Shown: piece after piece, positions 25,501-40,500 of the stretch
How the letters are laid out: each line of letters opens with the position of its first letter
Numbering within the stretch: the first letter of the stretch is position 1
Source: Euptelea pleiosperma
Lineage: Eukaryota; Streptophyta; Magnoliopsida; Ranunculales; Eupteleaceae
Length of the DNA stretch: 64,000 nt
Reading direction: 5' to 3'
NCBI GenBank assembly: GCA_035048495.1
Contig: CM068541.1
Span: 12,221,929-12,285,928 of the forward strand
Notes under the pieces: model-generated
What the model was told of the DNA's origin: nothing
Databases searched by the model: none
What the model saw: only the letters and a program-made list of their open reading frames with translations
Position numbers and translations under genes: made by a program

Positions 25501-28500
25501 GGTCTATCAGTTGCACATGCAAGATGCTCAGCTTTCTCAAGGTGACAAATCAGTATGTGACTACTTCACAGCCCTACGGGCCATATGGGATGAGATTTAC
25601 TCTCTAGATCCTATTTCTGCTCATTGCGCAGAGGAACAAAAAGTGCCTTGAGAAACGATGTGTGTTTGAAGTACTTAAAGATCTTAGAGATGAGTATGAC
25701 TACGCACGCTCAGATTCTTAACCAGCCATCAGTTTCCTCTCTCGCAGCTACCTATTCTCAACTTCAGCGAGAGGAAGAGAGAACATCTCTGAGGTCTATT
25801 GAAGAGAGATCTGTTCTTATTGTTGACCATTATGGTCAGGTTGGTGGTCGTGGTAGAGGAGCTAGTCACATATGGGGAGACAAATCGAGAATAGGAGGCA
25901 GAGGTCGTGGTGCTAGTGGGAGTAGGGACAGAGACAGTGGAGATCAGCAAAGATGGTGTACAAATTGCAACAAGCTTAACCATACACGAGAAATGTTGGA
26001 AGCTTCATGGCCAGCCTACTTCAAGGGGCGCACATATGTCAATCCACCCAAAAGACTACAGCTACCCCCACACCACCCTTGCCATCTATAGGCTCCACAT
26101 AGTAGCCTGGCGAAGTGCATTTTGGACTGTCTACAGCTCATTTAGAGGAACAGTTGAGAAAGCTCATTGCTAGACTTACCCATATTGAGGGATCTTCATC
26201 AACCTCTTCTTCCTCATCGCATGCATTCACGGGACACTCAAGTACAGTTGACAAACTACATTTCATGCCTCTTTTGGGGTTTCTTAAATCATTGATTCAG
26301 GAGCCACATATCATATGACTGGTTGTCTCACCTTTTCTCTTCTATTTAACCAGTTCACTCTAGCAATTTCTATCTCACTTGCTGACAGTTCTCTTTCTTC
26401 CATTTTCAGTTGTGGTTTTGTTAATCTTCCTTTATTTTCCTCTCAGCTTACTTCAGTTTTACATGTTCACAAGTTTTTTACAAATTTGTTGTCTGTTCTA
26501 TAACAAAAAGGTTGAATTGCAGCGTAACGTTATGTCTCACTCATTGTGTCTTCAAGACCTTCAATCAAGGAAGAGGATTGATATGGTATACCTAATGTGA
26601 CATGCCACAAGAGGCACATAACAAGGGATACTATCATGAACTAAGGAAGATGAAAACTACCTCTAGAGTCTCATCAATTATCAAGCACTAAAAGACCTAT
26701 CACTTGTAAACATCCATTTACGGGTCAACCAAAAATACATCCCATCTAACTATTTGCATCAACTAAACAAAAGTTGTAGGCTTAACAAAATATAATACCA
26801 AAATTTAGGGTCATAATCTAAGCTTTTCACCAGGATTATACTTCGATAGAAGTAGAACTCAGCAGAGTTGCATAATTTACCCACTTTTCACTAAATGGGT
26901 AAAGTGAATAGGCAGCAGAAAATAATACATCTGAATATACGGATAAACTAATACATGTCCTCGATATGGCTGAAAAAGAACATAATTCAACTCTAAAATA
27001 TAATAACATCCTTTGATAACTATGAACTATTTCATTTTAGGTAGAGTATGATTATTACCTGAAATAACGCCGTGATTGTTCATACTTCTTGATACAATAG
27101 TAGTAGCAACCAACAGCAAACCATGATAAAGCTCTAAAAGTTGACAAGTTTCTGTCAGCAAACGACTTCATATTTGAAGGGAGGAACACAAAAATTAGAA
27201 GTTAAAGAGCCTTAGAAAGCTATGATGCCAATACTAATTTGCATGTAGTAGTCATAATTTTAAACAAAATCTGCAACCAATAAGTCATTGAAATTACTTA
27301 AGAGAAATTAAACCAAGAGACCAATTTGACCGTCACTCCTCAATGTTCAGGTTTCTTATAAAGTTCTCAACCACACTTCCATGAGAACCATCCGTTTGAC
27401 TTTAGCGGTTTCTCCTAAACCACACTTTCCCTTCAGGTTAACCCCTAAAAGATTACATTTCCCTTTTTGAAGTGTCACATTGCCTCAGAGTCTCAGGAAA
27501 CAAAAGCTCGTGAGGATTAGCCTACTTCAAGTTTTAAGGAGGCTGCATTCTCCTGTTTAGGAACTAAGGATAAGGATCACATAATTATAAAAGCCAATTC
27601 ATTTGCAAAAAAACGCGTATCGCAATTCGGTGTATGAAACACATACGGTACGGGAAAGTTCAGTGTATAATTCAGTCTCAACATTCAAAAATAGTCAAAA
27701 CTTCAGCACATATATAAGCATTTTATATTGAGACCCCAAAATGGTTCTTGAAACGGAGTAGCTCCTATTAACATAGATGGTCATTCTTTCACTATCAATT
27801 GGACTACTGTTCTTGAGAATTTACGATGTTTTTCTATGGCAAAGGACTCTCATCAGATCATTTCAAACGTTCATACTTGTTTCTTTTTATGATGAAAAGA
27901 GAAAGAGGTGGAGGTGGGCCATACTATATTCTTTTAGGGATGAAATAAAGAAAGCGAGAAGGACGGAGTGGGGAGGGGGTGGTTGTACTTTATTGTTTCT
28001 TTTTGAGTGATGAAATAAAGAGAGAGAGGAAGGGAGAAAGATACATCCTAAGAGATCTACACTGCAGCCATTGGCTCTGACAATCAGCTTGCAAATATTT
28101 CCATTAATGCGGCTGGTAGAGTACATCTTCTTGGTATTCTCAACAATTTGAACATGAACGAAACCCATACACCAGCATGAGAGGGAGCATTGAGATATAT
28201 TTGCTACATAAATTACAGATTTGAGATACATTGGAACATGCTAAGATGCACTGGATCATTCCTCTTATTAGTTGTACAGTACTTTAGTCATTCTTGGTTT
28301 TTATAACTTGGTAGTATTATATAAATGGCTTGATGTACATAGGAACGACCAAATAAAGGAGAGATGATGTGCACTACCTTAACTCTGTATCATCTCTATT
28401 CCCCTGAACTTCATCTGCTTTTCTCCTGCACTTTTCTTCCTTTATTTACTCTCTTTAAGTTAAAGCTTACGTAACAGTGTCACGGACACGCGAGTCAGTG

Positions 28501-31500
28501 TCTGACACATATACGAGGTGTCTAACACTCTCCTTTGAGAAGCCCGAAATGCAGATACTGGCGTAGACATGTATTATTTATAATATTTTGATATATTTAA
28601 ATCAAAAAGGTTTTTAAAATAAAAATATGAAAAGAAATATAAGAAAGTAAAGGAAAACATTTCCATACACCATTGAGCTATCCAATAACTTGATAAATAT
28701 AAATAGATTCATAAGAAGAAAACAACAAACCTCTATAATCTTTTTTAACTTAATAAAGTAGTGCATGGAGGATTCAACATACCAGCCCTCTTTTAGAAAT
28801 TATATTTTTATAAAAAAAATCATCAAAATAATGGTGACACTCCGTATTTGTCGGGTGCGTCGAGATGTATGGACTTGAGCATCCATGACAATGCGTCGAC
28901 ATGGCAAAAAAACCCAAAAGTGCGGCGTTATTGTAACATAGGTTTAAGCTAGATTCTATTATATTCTTTTTTTTTTCTATTCTATGGTTTTCTTCTTTCA
29001 AATCTCCCATAACACTTCAACTTACCTCCACTAAATCGTCAAGTAAAACAATCTTTGGCTTAACACACGTCAGCCAGGCCTTCCTTCCCCGTCTCATCGT
29101 TCTGGTACCCCAAAATCCCTTCTAAAGTGGTTTTCTTCACTTGGGAGGCATCCCTGGACAAGATTTTGACTGTAGACCATTTACATTCCAGAGGTATCAT
29201 CAATGTTGACTATTGTTGGATGTGCCGGCACGAGGGAGCAACAGTCAATCATCTGTTATTACACTGTGAAGTGGCCAAGGAGGTATGGGCATCATTTTTG
29301 TACGAATTCGGGATGTGTTGGGTGATGCCGGAATCTCTCTTAGCCCTCTTTTTTTGTTGGCGCTCTAAGGCTGTCTCCACTAGAGGTTGCATTCTTTGGA
29401 GGATGCTTCCTTTCGCCATTGTTTGGGGTCTATGGAAAGAAAGGAATCGGAGGATCTTCGACGGCAAGAGCGAGGACACGGCGTCCATCATTCTCAACAT
29501 TAAAGGTTTTTTGTTCTTGTGGTCCTAGGTATTTACGGAATGTCAGGGTTTATTCTTCGAAGACTTTGTGTTCCGCATGAACTCTCTATGCTCTAGGGAT
29601 TTTAGTTAAGATCGCCCTCTTGTGGGGTTCTTTTGGGGGGTTTTGTTGTCTCCTCGCTTCCCTCGGCTCTTTGTAGATCATCTCGAGCTACTATAGCCTA
29701 GGGCTATGTATGTTTCTTTTGCTTTTCAATAAAGTTTACACTTATCCAAAAATAAAACACAATGGATTCACCAAATTAGCAAGTACATACATTTAGGATG
29801 CTGAAGCGAAGGTTTTGATGACAACCAATAGTCACTAAAAAACAATCATGATTGGCATACATATTGAGCAACCATCATACCATAGTGTCATGGCAGATTA
29901 CTGTTTCAATAAAGGAAATTGTAGCTAGAAGATTTACCGTAAACACCATGAAGGGGGGTGACAATACTAAAATTAGATATTGGACTTGCAACATAAAAGT
30001 CATTAACGTTTCAACCAGTATTCCGAATGGGAGTGGCATGTTGGACTTGTTCTGAATTTTCAACACCTTCATTTTTATATTTGAAGCCAAGTAAACATAA
30101 AAAAAAAAGTGGGTAGTTTGTATGTCAACATTTCATCACAATTAGACACCATCAAATAAACCTTGATGAAAAGTACCACACCCCATAACAAAATATTTGG
30201 TTGTTGCCTATGACTAGAATGAACAAGTGTTATGAGATCTGCCAACGCTTGAGATGATTAAATGAATGATCAACCAAAAAGATATCTAAACAAATCATAA
30301 AATGGAAGGCAAACCAATACTCACTTTTGAGGATAATCCTTAACCAGATTACATGCCATAAGATAGAGCTCATTTGAATGGCCGAGCTCCATAGCAGCTG
30401 CCAAATGCACCAAGGTGCATTTCAAATGGAAAGGGTCTCTTTCAAGTAGTCTGACATAAGCATGGTGCAACTAAAATAAGAATTCCCATCAACCCTAGCA
30501 TTATCAAGTGCAAAAGAGTTGTTCTCTACTAAAAACTGTTCAAAACTTACACAGAAGTCAGCTCAAAGCATTTTTGATATTCTCCACATTGATGGTAGTA
30601 TTCAGCTTTGCAGGTCAACAGATCAGTGTTGTTTTTTAGGGTGTGGGTAAAGGAAGGACCTGAAGGGTTCATATCACAATTTTCTTTTTCCAGTTCTCTG
30701 AATTTTGCTTCTACAACATTTTCTTTGTCATACTGGATAGTAAAAAAGAAACAAGTTGCTCAATAAACATAATGATAGATCATATAGATTATAGAAAATA
30801 CTAAACAATCGACGAAAGACGTTAAGGACTTATATGTGCAAGCATGAGACACATTACACAATCTCGACTCTCAAATAAACATTCAAGTTGCTTAATTACT
30901 TACCTTCTTTATCAAACATGAATAAAATGAAGAGAGCCATCCATCTTCAGGAGAAAATTGCAATGATGATAGGAGACTTGTTTCTGAAATGCAGTATAAA
31001 CTAAGTTGAATATTGGATCTTCTGAGTTTAAATAAATGGTAGTTTTGTAGGAAATCTAAACATGAGAACAATACAATGTAAGAAACATTCTCACCAAGTC
31101 ACCAAGACATGAAGGGAACATTTGGGTTACGAAGGGAAGAAACTGTAGACTGAGATATAAGACTCCTAATGAACTCCTTGTTTTTGTATAAACATGCATA
31201 AATGACCACAAAACACAACTCCAAGAAAGCTAATCCTAGAAACCTCGTTTTACCTTCCTCGCACGTAAGCATGTGATTATCAATAAGACATTCCAAAGCC
31301 TGAAACGTGATATTGAGAGACAACCATAAGGCACAATTATAAAGGATCAATAATTATTCTAGGAAAGGAACAAAAACACACATACTTTGGTTAAAATAAC
31401 AGAGCTACTACGAATGACCTAAAAATGGAAAAACAAAAGGTCCTTTGAATGAACATTTACAAGCAGTTTTATCTTCTTCAGGCACGCTTTATCAATTTTA

Positions 31501-34500
31501 GGAAGTTGGGAAGTTTCAGTCGTTTTGCAAAGAGTGCTAAATTCCCCACCTTTCTTCAGAAATTTCATTTTTTCTTCATTGATTCCATGGCAACACATGA
31601 TACAAAGCTCACATGACAAGGTGCCTGTTCTTGATGCACATACCATTTATATTTTCTAACCACGATTGACAACCTAACTATTCATGCTAAGTATAAATAA
31701 CGACACGTACGGACATACCTCATAACATAAAGGATCAGCCTTGATGGCAGCTTTGTACCTTAAAACGTCACAAAGTAAATTTTATGAGTTCTTTCAACCA
31801 AAATAAAGTATGCTCCAAGGATAAATATAGAACTTAACACACACACACACACACACACACATGCATGCATATTTTAAATTGGATTCAGCAAGCACTGTAG
31901 ATGTAAGGTTCATGTTCTCAGAAACTAAAGAAATAACCATGAGAAAAGAAAGAACTTGCAAAGAGATGTAAGTGATGCTACTAAAAGTTTCAGCATTGTC
32001 AATATGCTAAACTTTCAAATTGGATGCTCAGAAGCTGATGAAATTCGAAACTTAAAATCATAAGTGAGATAATCACGAGTAAAAAAAATTGAAAAAGCCA
32101 AGTAAATGGCCAATATAACATGTTAAAACATGCAAGTATAAATGCGAACATGGAAGCATTTTTCAAATTTACACTAAATAGTATTACAAAGTACAAGCCA
32201 TTCTTGATCTATATATTATTACAAAGTACAAACCATTTACCAATCAGTAATCCTGTTTTCATTGATCTATATGGGTGTCATGGTCATTGACCTGCACTAA
32301 TCCCACACCAAGAACTGTTCCCTCAGTCAAATTAATGAAAAATAACAATATTTTTCTTAACTTATCTTGTCAAACGAAAATTATAGCAAAAGAATATGTC
32401 TTGAACTAAGCATCGCAAGATGGTGCAATCTTATGAGAAGTAATTAGTTTCCTATTCATGCAGATGGGGGTGTTACAAGTTAACAGAGACTCATGTAACC
32501 TTTCTAAAAGAGGATGTTATAAGTTAAAGCTCCAAGATCAATTCTCAGTGGCTGGACTTTCCTTTAGGGAGGTGGTGTGATATCTTTGGAGCAACAAGAG
32601 GCAAGAGTGTATTGAATAGTTTACCATGAGAGCTGAGTACATCTCTCTCTATAAGGTCAGTGTGGATGCTGACTGGGAATCTGAGTATTAGTAAAGGAGT
32701 TACCTCTAAATGTCTATGATAATACAAGTATCACATGCAGCGTATATTTAGGTCAGTTTAGAAAATATTATGGGAATCAGGGAAAAACATAGGACATATC
32801 ATTGAAATTTTAGGAAATGATAAATCAAGCAAAGTACTCATTGTTAGCGGATGGTATGTTCCCGCGCACGCGTTGTGTTGGCCCGACGACCCATTGGTAT
32901 TCATAGTTGTTTCGCCTTTCCCCAACAGGTCGATCTTTTGGGCTAAATGGTTGTTTAACACTCATAACTCATTGTACTACAATAAAAAAATTTATTTGGA
33001 GTAAGAAAAGCAAGATCAATAGCGTTTCGTACATGTTGACTCAAGCGTCTAAGACTTAGACTCTAAGAGTAAGACTTACACATTTAAATGCTTCAATTAT
33101 GTCATTTAGGTAAATAAATGCAAAAAACAACTGCCTTACAACCTAAGGGGGTCATACCTGCATGGACCTATGACCCACGGGTCTCCTATCTTTCTCAAAT
33201 GGTTTTTTTTGTATAGTTTCATTAAGATAAAATGTTTTAATTAAAAATATTTTTTAATTATAGAAATTAAATTACATGTAATTAACCCATTTGAGTTCAT
33301 ATATACTAATTATTGAAAATTGTATGTAATAGGGTTTCCCATGACACATCTTATTATCTTATTTATTACTAATTTATAATATTATATATTACATATGATT
33401 ATTATTTGTGTTTATATACTCATAAATACAAATTTAAAAATATATCTTGCAGAAATGGAAATTCCAGTAATGCTTCCTTTTGGTCCCCGTGGAAATGGAA
33501 ATATTTCAGTATACCTCATGGAAATATGCCAAAATTTTATATTTTGTAATAGCAAAAGTTGCAGGCACCATACCAAGACTAGGCATATTAAGTGAAAGTT
33601 CCACTACAGAGGGGAATTATAAAACAAGGATCAATCCCATTGGAATACTTATAAAAATCACTAATGAGAGCAAGTTCATTGAACAAGGCAATTTCAAGAG
33701 ATTGATAACACATGGGCATATTAAGTGAAAGTTCCACTACAGAGGGGAATTATAAAACAAGGATCAATCCCATTGGAATACTTATAAAAATCACTAATGA
33801 GAGCAAGTTCATTGAACAAGGCAATTTCAAGAGATTGAAGACACATGAGGAAAAGATATAACTTTCCGTTTGATGTCTACCTGTGTACTGGATAAACTGA
33901 AACCCAACCATTTGAAAAGTCTTGGGATCATAATATAGTCTAAAACCCAACCTATTTGAGGCTTAATGGGAAAACAATACATATTTCACTTACGACTTTC
34001 AGAAGGTTTGATGGAAGGGAAAGAACAGTAACAAGACATACAATAACTGAATACATTCTAAGTCATTCTAATTTCTAAGAGCTTACGAAAACAAAAGGGC
34101 AAGACAAGTTCACATGAAAAAACACTAAAGCATGTGGGGAGTACAAGTAGCTCATAGACCCATGAACCTAGGAATATTGAAACCCAACCCAAATACAGAA
34201 ATTGGTTTTAAGATAACCTTTGCTAATGAACCCAAGGATGACATCTACAAATTGGGCCACCACTCCATAAATTGAACGAGTAGTTAAAGTCAATACAAGC
34301 CAATTGTGTCAATCGGAAAGTGCAAGAAAATATGACCATCGTTGCTAGGTCCCACTAAAACATGGTTCAAAGTATCGTATTCTCAAAATGTCTTGGCCGA
34401 GACATCTTGTTATGGTAAGGTACCAGAACGATACATATGGGAATGTATCGTCTTGTATTGGAATTAATTCGTAAACATTGAAAAAGTTTAAAAATGTATT

Positions 34501-37500
34501 ATTTCAGTTTGAAAGTAAAAGTAGTATTATTTAATCAAACAATGTATTTTTAGCTTAATTAAGCCTAAAAATAGATTTTAGCTTAATGTATTTGTCTATC
34601 GAGATATATCCTCATTTTTCCAATGTATCAGTCTGTCTCATTTTGTCAACCTACTGAGACAAGTAACAAGACCAAGATTTTTAACCATGGGCCAAAACTT
34701 GGGTGAGAACGACACAAAATACCCAAGTATTTCGGGAAACTCTTGGTTTTGGGTATGTTCCGATGCTTTCATCTCATTTGGATTGGATGAAACTGTGCAG
34801 TTTCAGTGGTAGCGCTCAAAACGTTTCAAGCAATACTAACCAGTCACGATAAACGTATAAAAAGTACAACTGACTCTCATTTTCACTCATTCGATTTCAT
34901 TTCTTGCTTAAAAACTCTCCAATCCCTCCGAATCAGTTTAGAATATCATTCTTTGGCAAATCTAGCAAAGAAATCAAGAGAAAAACAAGATTCGAGAGGT
35001 CGATTCAAAGCTTGTTTTTTAATCTTGTACCAAAAGAAGTTCCAATCACGTGGATTGGAACTTCCTCGATTACATGGGAGAATAGGCTTCGGTGATAGAT
35101 GGTGACAGAGGATTTGCAAATGTATTTCGACAACCTCCTTTTTTATCCTTGTTAACGATTCTCCAGCAGGGTACTTTAGGAGTACCAGGGGGCTGAGACA
35201 GGGGGATCCGTTATCTCCCCTTTTGTTTATTGTGGTAATGGAGGCTCTAGGAGCTTGATTACGAGAGCCGTTCGGTTGAGAAAGCTGGAAGGCTTTAAAT
35301 GTGCCCCAGACGCCCCGACCATATTTTTTTTGATAAGCTAAAGATTCATTAAAAGGCCGAAGCCAAGAGAAACAAACAACCAGGGAGAGGAAGGTCAAGG
35401 TGACCTCCACAAGACCCCGGCAAAAGAGCAAAAGAAGACCAAAACACTAACTATTTCCTTCCCGATTATAAATATTCTCCCATCTAAAGACAAAGTCTTC
35501 GAAGAACAGACCCCTACATTCTGACACCGCCTTAGACCACATAAATAACAGCCCCTTAATGTTTAGGATTATCGACATAAGGTCCGATTGCTTTCCTTCA
35601 AAGACCCTTTGGTCCCTTTCCTTCCAAATACCCCATATAATCGCAAGAGGGGTCATCCTCCATAACACATTCCCTCTTGTAGAGAAAGCTTTGGAATTCC
35701 AACTGAAAAAGAGGTCCGTGAGAGAGGCCGGCACGACCCAACTCATCCCGAACTCTAACAAGAATGCTCTCCAAATTCTGTTTGCCATCTCACAGTGTAA
35801 AAGCAGGTGATCCACTGATTCCCCATTGGTTTTACACATCCAATAATAATGCACCAAGGTAAAACCTCTCGCCATCAAGTGATCCACTGTGAGAATCTTA
35901 TCCAAAGCAGCTTCCCAAGCAAAGAAAGCTACTTTAGAGGGTGTCTTAGATTTCCAAACCAAGGAGACAGGGAAAGGATCTCCTTCTGTTCTTTGCAATT
36001 CTTCGTAAAAAGATTTCACCGATAAAGAACCCCCTTTGGTCCAAGTCCAAACTCTCCTATCATTTACCAAAGGATTAAGCCGGACATCCTGCAGTCTCGA
36101 CATCAGCCTTGCCAGAGGATCAATCTCCCAATCATTTAAGTTTCTTCTGAGGCCCAAGTTCCATCCCCCTTCCATCTGACAGCAATCAAGAACTAACCCC
36201 CTCTTTCTTTCTGAAATGGAGTACAACTCCGGATAGTCTTCCTTTAGGGGCTTATCACCGCACCAAATTTCCTCCCAGAAACGTATTATGTCCCCTGCTC
36301 CAGCCTCAAAGTGTACCCCTTTGCCGAATTCTATCGACACCTTCAGGATCCCTCTCCACACACTACAGCCATAAGGACTTCTAACTTCAAGACTATTCCA
36401 GCCAAAAGGAGAAACTCCATATTTACCGACCATGACCATTCTCTAGAGACTCATCGTTTCCTCCCCATATCTCCATAGCCACTTACCCAGGAGAGCTCGA
36501 TTCATGGACTTGAGGTGCTTAATGCCCAAACCACCTAAACCCTTAGGTTTACACACCTTATCCCACCTCACCAGGTGAATCTTGTGATTTTCCGAATTCC
36601 CATCCCAAAAGAAATCTCTCATGATCTTATCTAAGGAAAGGAGCACACTATTCGGAATCAGGAACAAGGACATATAGTAGATTGGCAAGCTCGAGAGAGA
36701 ACTTTCCATCAGCACCAATCTTCCCCCTTTAGATAAGTATTTGGCTTTCCAAGGGGCGAGTCTCCTTTCAAAACTATCGACCACCGGCCTCCAAAGATCC
36801 TTAGATCTATATGCTGCCCCCAAAGGGAGGCCAAGATAAGTGGTTGGGAATTTTTCAATGCGACAATTCAGAATATTAGTCAATCCTTCCAAGCCTTCAA
36901 CCATTCCCACCCCAAACAATTTGCTATTAGAAAGATTCACCCAGAGGCCCGAGACGCCCCGACCATATTTCATCTCCAGTTTACAGACAACACTCTGGTT
37001 TTTCTCTGCCCGTCTATTGCTCAGGTGAGATTTCTTAGAGCCCTCATGTGTTGCTTTGAAGCGGCTTCAAGGCCTCAAGTAAACTTGTCTATGAGTAAGG
37101 TCTATGGGATGGAGGAGGTAGACCATATTATGATTATGGCTGATATGCTGAATTGCCGGATTGATAGCCTTGATCAAAGATCCTAAATAAGGGAGTGTTC
37201 CTTTTAATTGCTATGGTAAAACTTAATGAAAATGAGAATGCGGGTAATGAATTGGTCATCAATTTAACATATGATTCCCACACAAAAATAAAACATGAAA
37301 CCTTTCACTTAAAGACAAGTAAAGTCCCACCTAATTTGATTCAAAAACAACGGTTGGATCCTTCCTGATTTTAATTCGGATCCTCTAGACATTCTTAGTA
37401 TCCTACCTGATCTCCTTTAAAGCATAAACCCAAATCCAACCTCAAAGCACCAAAAATACTTCCAAAGAATTCAAAATATCTTTATATTTCCAACATTACA

Positions 37501-40500
37501 TATGATCTTTAAATCAACTTGATTTCATCCCAAAAAGATGCACATCCATGACTCTATGTTTGCGACACGTTGACTTTCCATTGACATGCAAATTTTGCTC
37601 ATTGTAACTTTATTATACTATAAAATAGTAAACAACCAATTCTCTGGTATAATCGTCTTATCTCTAAATTCAAATTTATTATCAGATTATGGCCAATAAA
37701 TTCCCTATGAAGAAAGGATGTCTCATTTATTCAATCTAGTTTATGAACTGCAACTATCAGCGTGTACTGATGTTATTTACTTCAGTTTGGCATTACCGCA
37801 TCTAGTCATACAACAGCAGCTAAATTAAATTTCTTTATGAACGGCCTAGATTTCGTAATATTCTTTGACATCCAACTTAAGATAATAACTCATAATACAC
37901 TGGAATTTCTGAAATGCTGATATGTTGAAAACTGAAAGCTATGTTTAAACTTCCTCCCAGTCGTAAGTTCTTAATTATTGATCTGATTGTGTTGAAAGTT
38001 GAAACCTTGATCAAAGATCCTAGATAGGGGGGTGTTCCTTTTAATTGCTATGTTAAAACTTGATTGAGTAAGAAAAAGAGGATGCGGGTAATGAATTGGT
38101 CATCATGTTAACATATGATTCTCACGCATTCACATAAATGAGAATCATTTGATTCCACCAGGATGTGTTATTTAATTTCAACTCTAGTAGAGGAAATCTA
38201 CAGTATGAACTTATATATCTTGAAAATGATACTATGCTACTAGCAAACAGCCAGAGACCATAATCATTTGCGTGTGAATGAAAGATGCACAATAATAGCT
38301 CACCATTGACGAGCCTGGGCACGGTTTTCCAAAGCTTCACATGCCTTGCCTCGCAAAAAGCATATCGCTGAAGATATCTGTCACAATATAATAAAACCTT
38401 GAACTGATTATCAAGTCACAGAATAAATATATGATCCATTTAATGACAAATTTTATAACATGAATACAATTTCCAATGCCATAAAGATCTTCATAGCAAG
38501 GTTTAAAAGGGGCTGTTATAACGGTGTAACAGACTGGGGGCATTACCCTTTTTCTGTTATAACGAATTGTAATGCTCAGGGGCAAAAACGGAAAATAACA
38601 GGGAAAATGGCGCTAAAATTCAAATTTTCAATAAAAACAATAACAGAAATAATGGGAGGTCTGAATCTGTCATAATGGCCATTATTTTCATTATATCGGT
38701 TGTTTTTTAATCCATGCTTCATAGAACCATAAAAGGCAGCACCCAAGATAGGTGAAGTAATTTGATGAGAATGTACAAACACAACAAGTGGATTTCATGA
38801 ATCCAACGGTGGTTGTCAGCGCCCCAAAAAGTGAAAAGTGATGCCAGCTCGGCACTGACAACCACAAGAATCCAACGGGCAAGCACACGAACACTAGAGG
38901 GGTCAGAAAAAAGGGGGTCCACTGAGCCCGACCCATTTTATTTTTCCTCAAATCATCTTCTTCTTTCCAACGAGGACAACCTAAGGAGATAACACATAGT
39001 ATACGAAGTGACTAGCGAGTGCTGTCATCTCTCTCTCTGATACCAGCATTTTAAACATTGATCAATAAACAATTTTCTTTTTCCTCAAATCATCTTCTTC
39101 TTCATTCAAAGTTCCTAACGAGGACAGCCTAAGGAGAGAACACATAGTATACAAAGTGACTAGTGAGTGTTGTCGTTCACCATAGCGAGACAAAATCTTT
39201 GGAGGGAAAAAGTTCTTTTTGAGACAACCCAGTGATACGTTAGTCTTCTCCTCACTATTCTACCTCATTGCTCTAAGCCATATGGGAAATTATTTCTTTA
39301 TTAATATAGCCCTGGGTTTCCTGCTTGAATAAACCAAAGTGCCCAAGCAATTACTATTTACTAATCAGAAAAAAAAGAGTGCAGAAGCAGCTAGGACAAA
39401 ATGGTCACAACAGTAAGGTGCCACTATCTCAGTTTTGTTACCCACATACAAGCTATAAATTAAATGGCTCCTCAATTAAATTTCTAGATGTTTCTATAGT
39501 GTTTCACAACCATTTCCTCTAATATATCTTGGATATTTCTAAAAAATTCTCGCAAGATTCATGATGGCTTCCTGTAGCATTTCCAACATATTTTTCTTTT
39601 CCTAAATTAAATCCATATTTTTCACCCATCTATATAAAATGCTTTCTACCCAAAATGGCACACGGTTTTTATGCTTTTGAAGCTAAATTTCTAAATTGAA
39701 ATAGAATGTTGGCTATGTACAAGATTGTAATGGTAATAATGGCTCTTGAAAACAAATTAGAAGTTGGAACATCTCATTTCCATCAGTTATGATGAAATGA
39801 CGTAAATATCTGAGAGAAGAAACTTACAAATCCAATAAGAGGTTAAGAAAGATATATATTTGCAATAATCACAAACATTCAATTCTCGACGATGAATCAA
39901 TTTGATAGCTCCATCAGAGAAAGCTTACATTGATTTCACGATCTTCCCCATCCTTATCCAAGTATATGACATTACAATCCTTTAAGTCAAGAACATTTCC
40001 TTGTTCATCCACTTTAGCATCACCAAGCATTAATAGACATTGATCCCACTCCTTCAGCTCCTCCTGATGAAAAAACAAAGAAAAGAGAATTAAGTGATAC
40101 TTTAAGTGAAAAATACAAACATTGTGTGCATCTGGTTGTTTAGATCTGGCACTGAATTGAATGTGCATTGAATACTAGTAAGCCAGGCAAGCAAATAAAT
40201 TAGATGTTACAATCAAGGTTTAAAAGGGACCGTTATAACGGTATAACGTACTGGGGGCTTTACCGTTTTTTCCGTTATAACGAATTGTAACACTCAGGGG
40301 CAATAACAGAAAAAATGGCACTGAAATTCAAATTTTCAAAAAACAAAAATAGCGGAAAAAAGGAAAATAACGGCCTGGTTTTTTCACAATTTTTTCCAGA
40401 AAATAACAGTCGTTATTTTCGTTATAACGGAACATAACAGCCGTTATTTTTTCGGCGTTTTAACGGTACATAACGTAACGGGGGAGGTCCGAATCCGTTA

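Noticed and set aside
33583..33846. Possible CRISPR-like repeat
   Set aside because: Only two long contiguous copies without spacers, in a plant nuclear intron.
38576..38951. Overlapping minus ORFs of 68, 86 and 67 residues
   Set aside because: Lie in the MITE and adjacent repeat; composition is not protein-like and no splice context links them to APC6.
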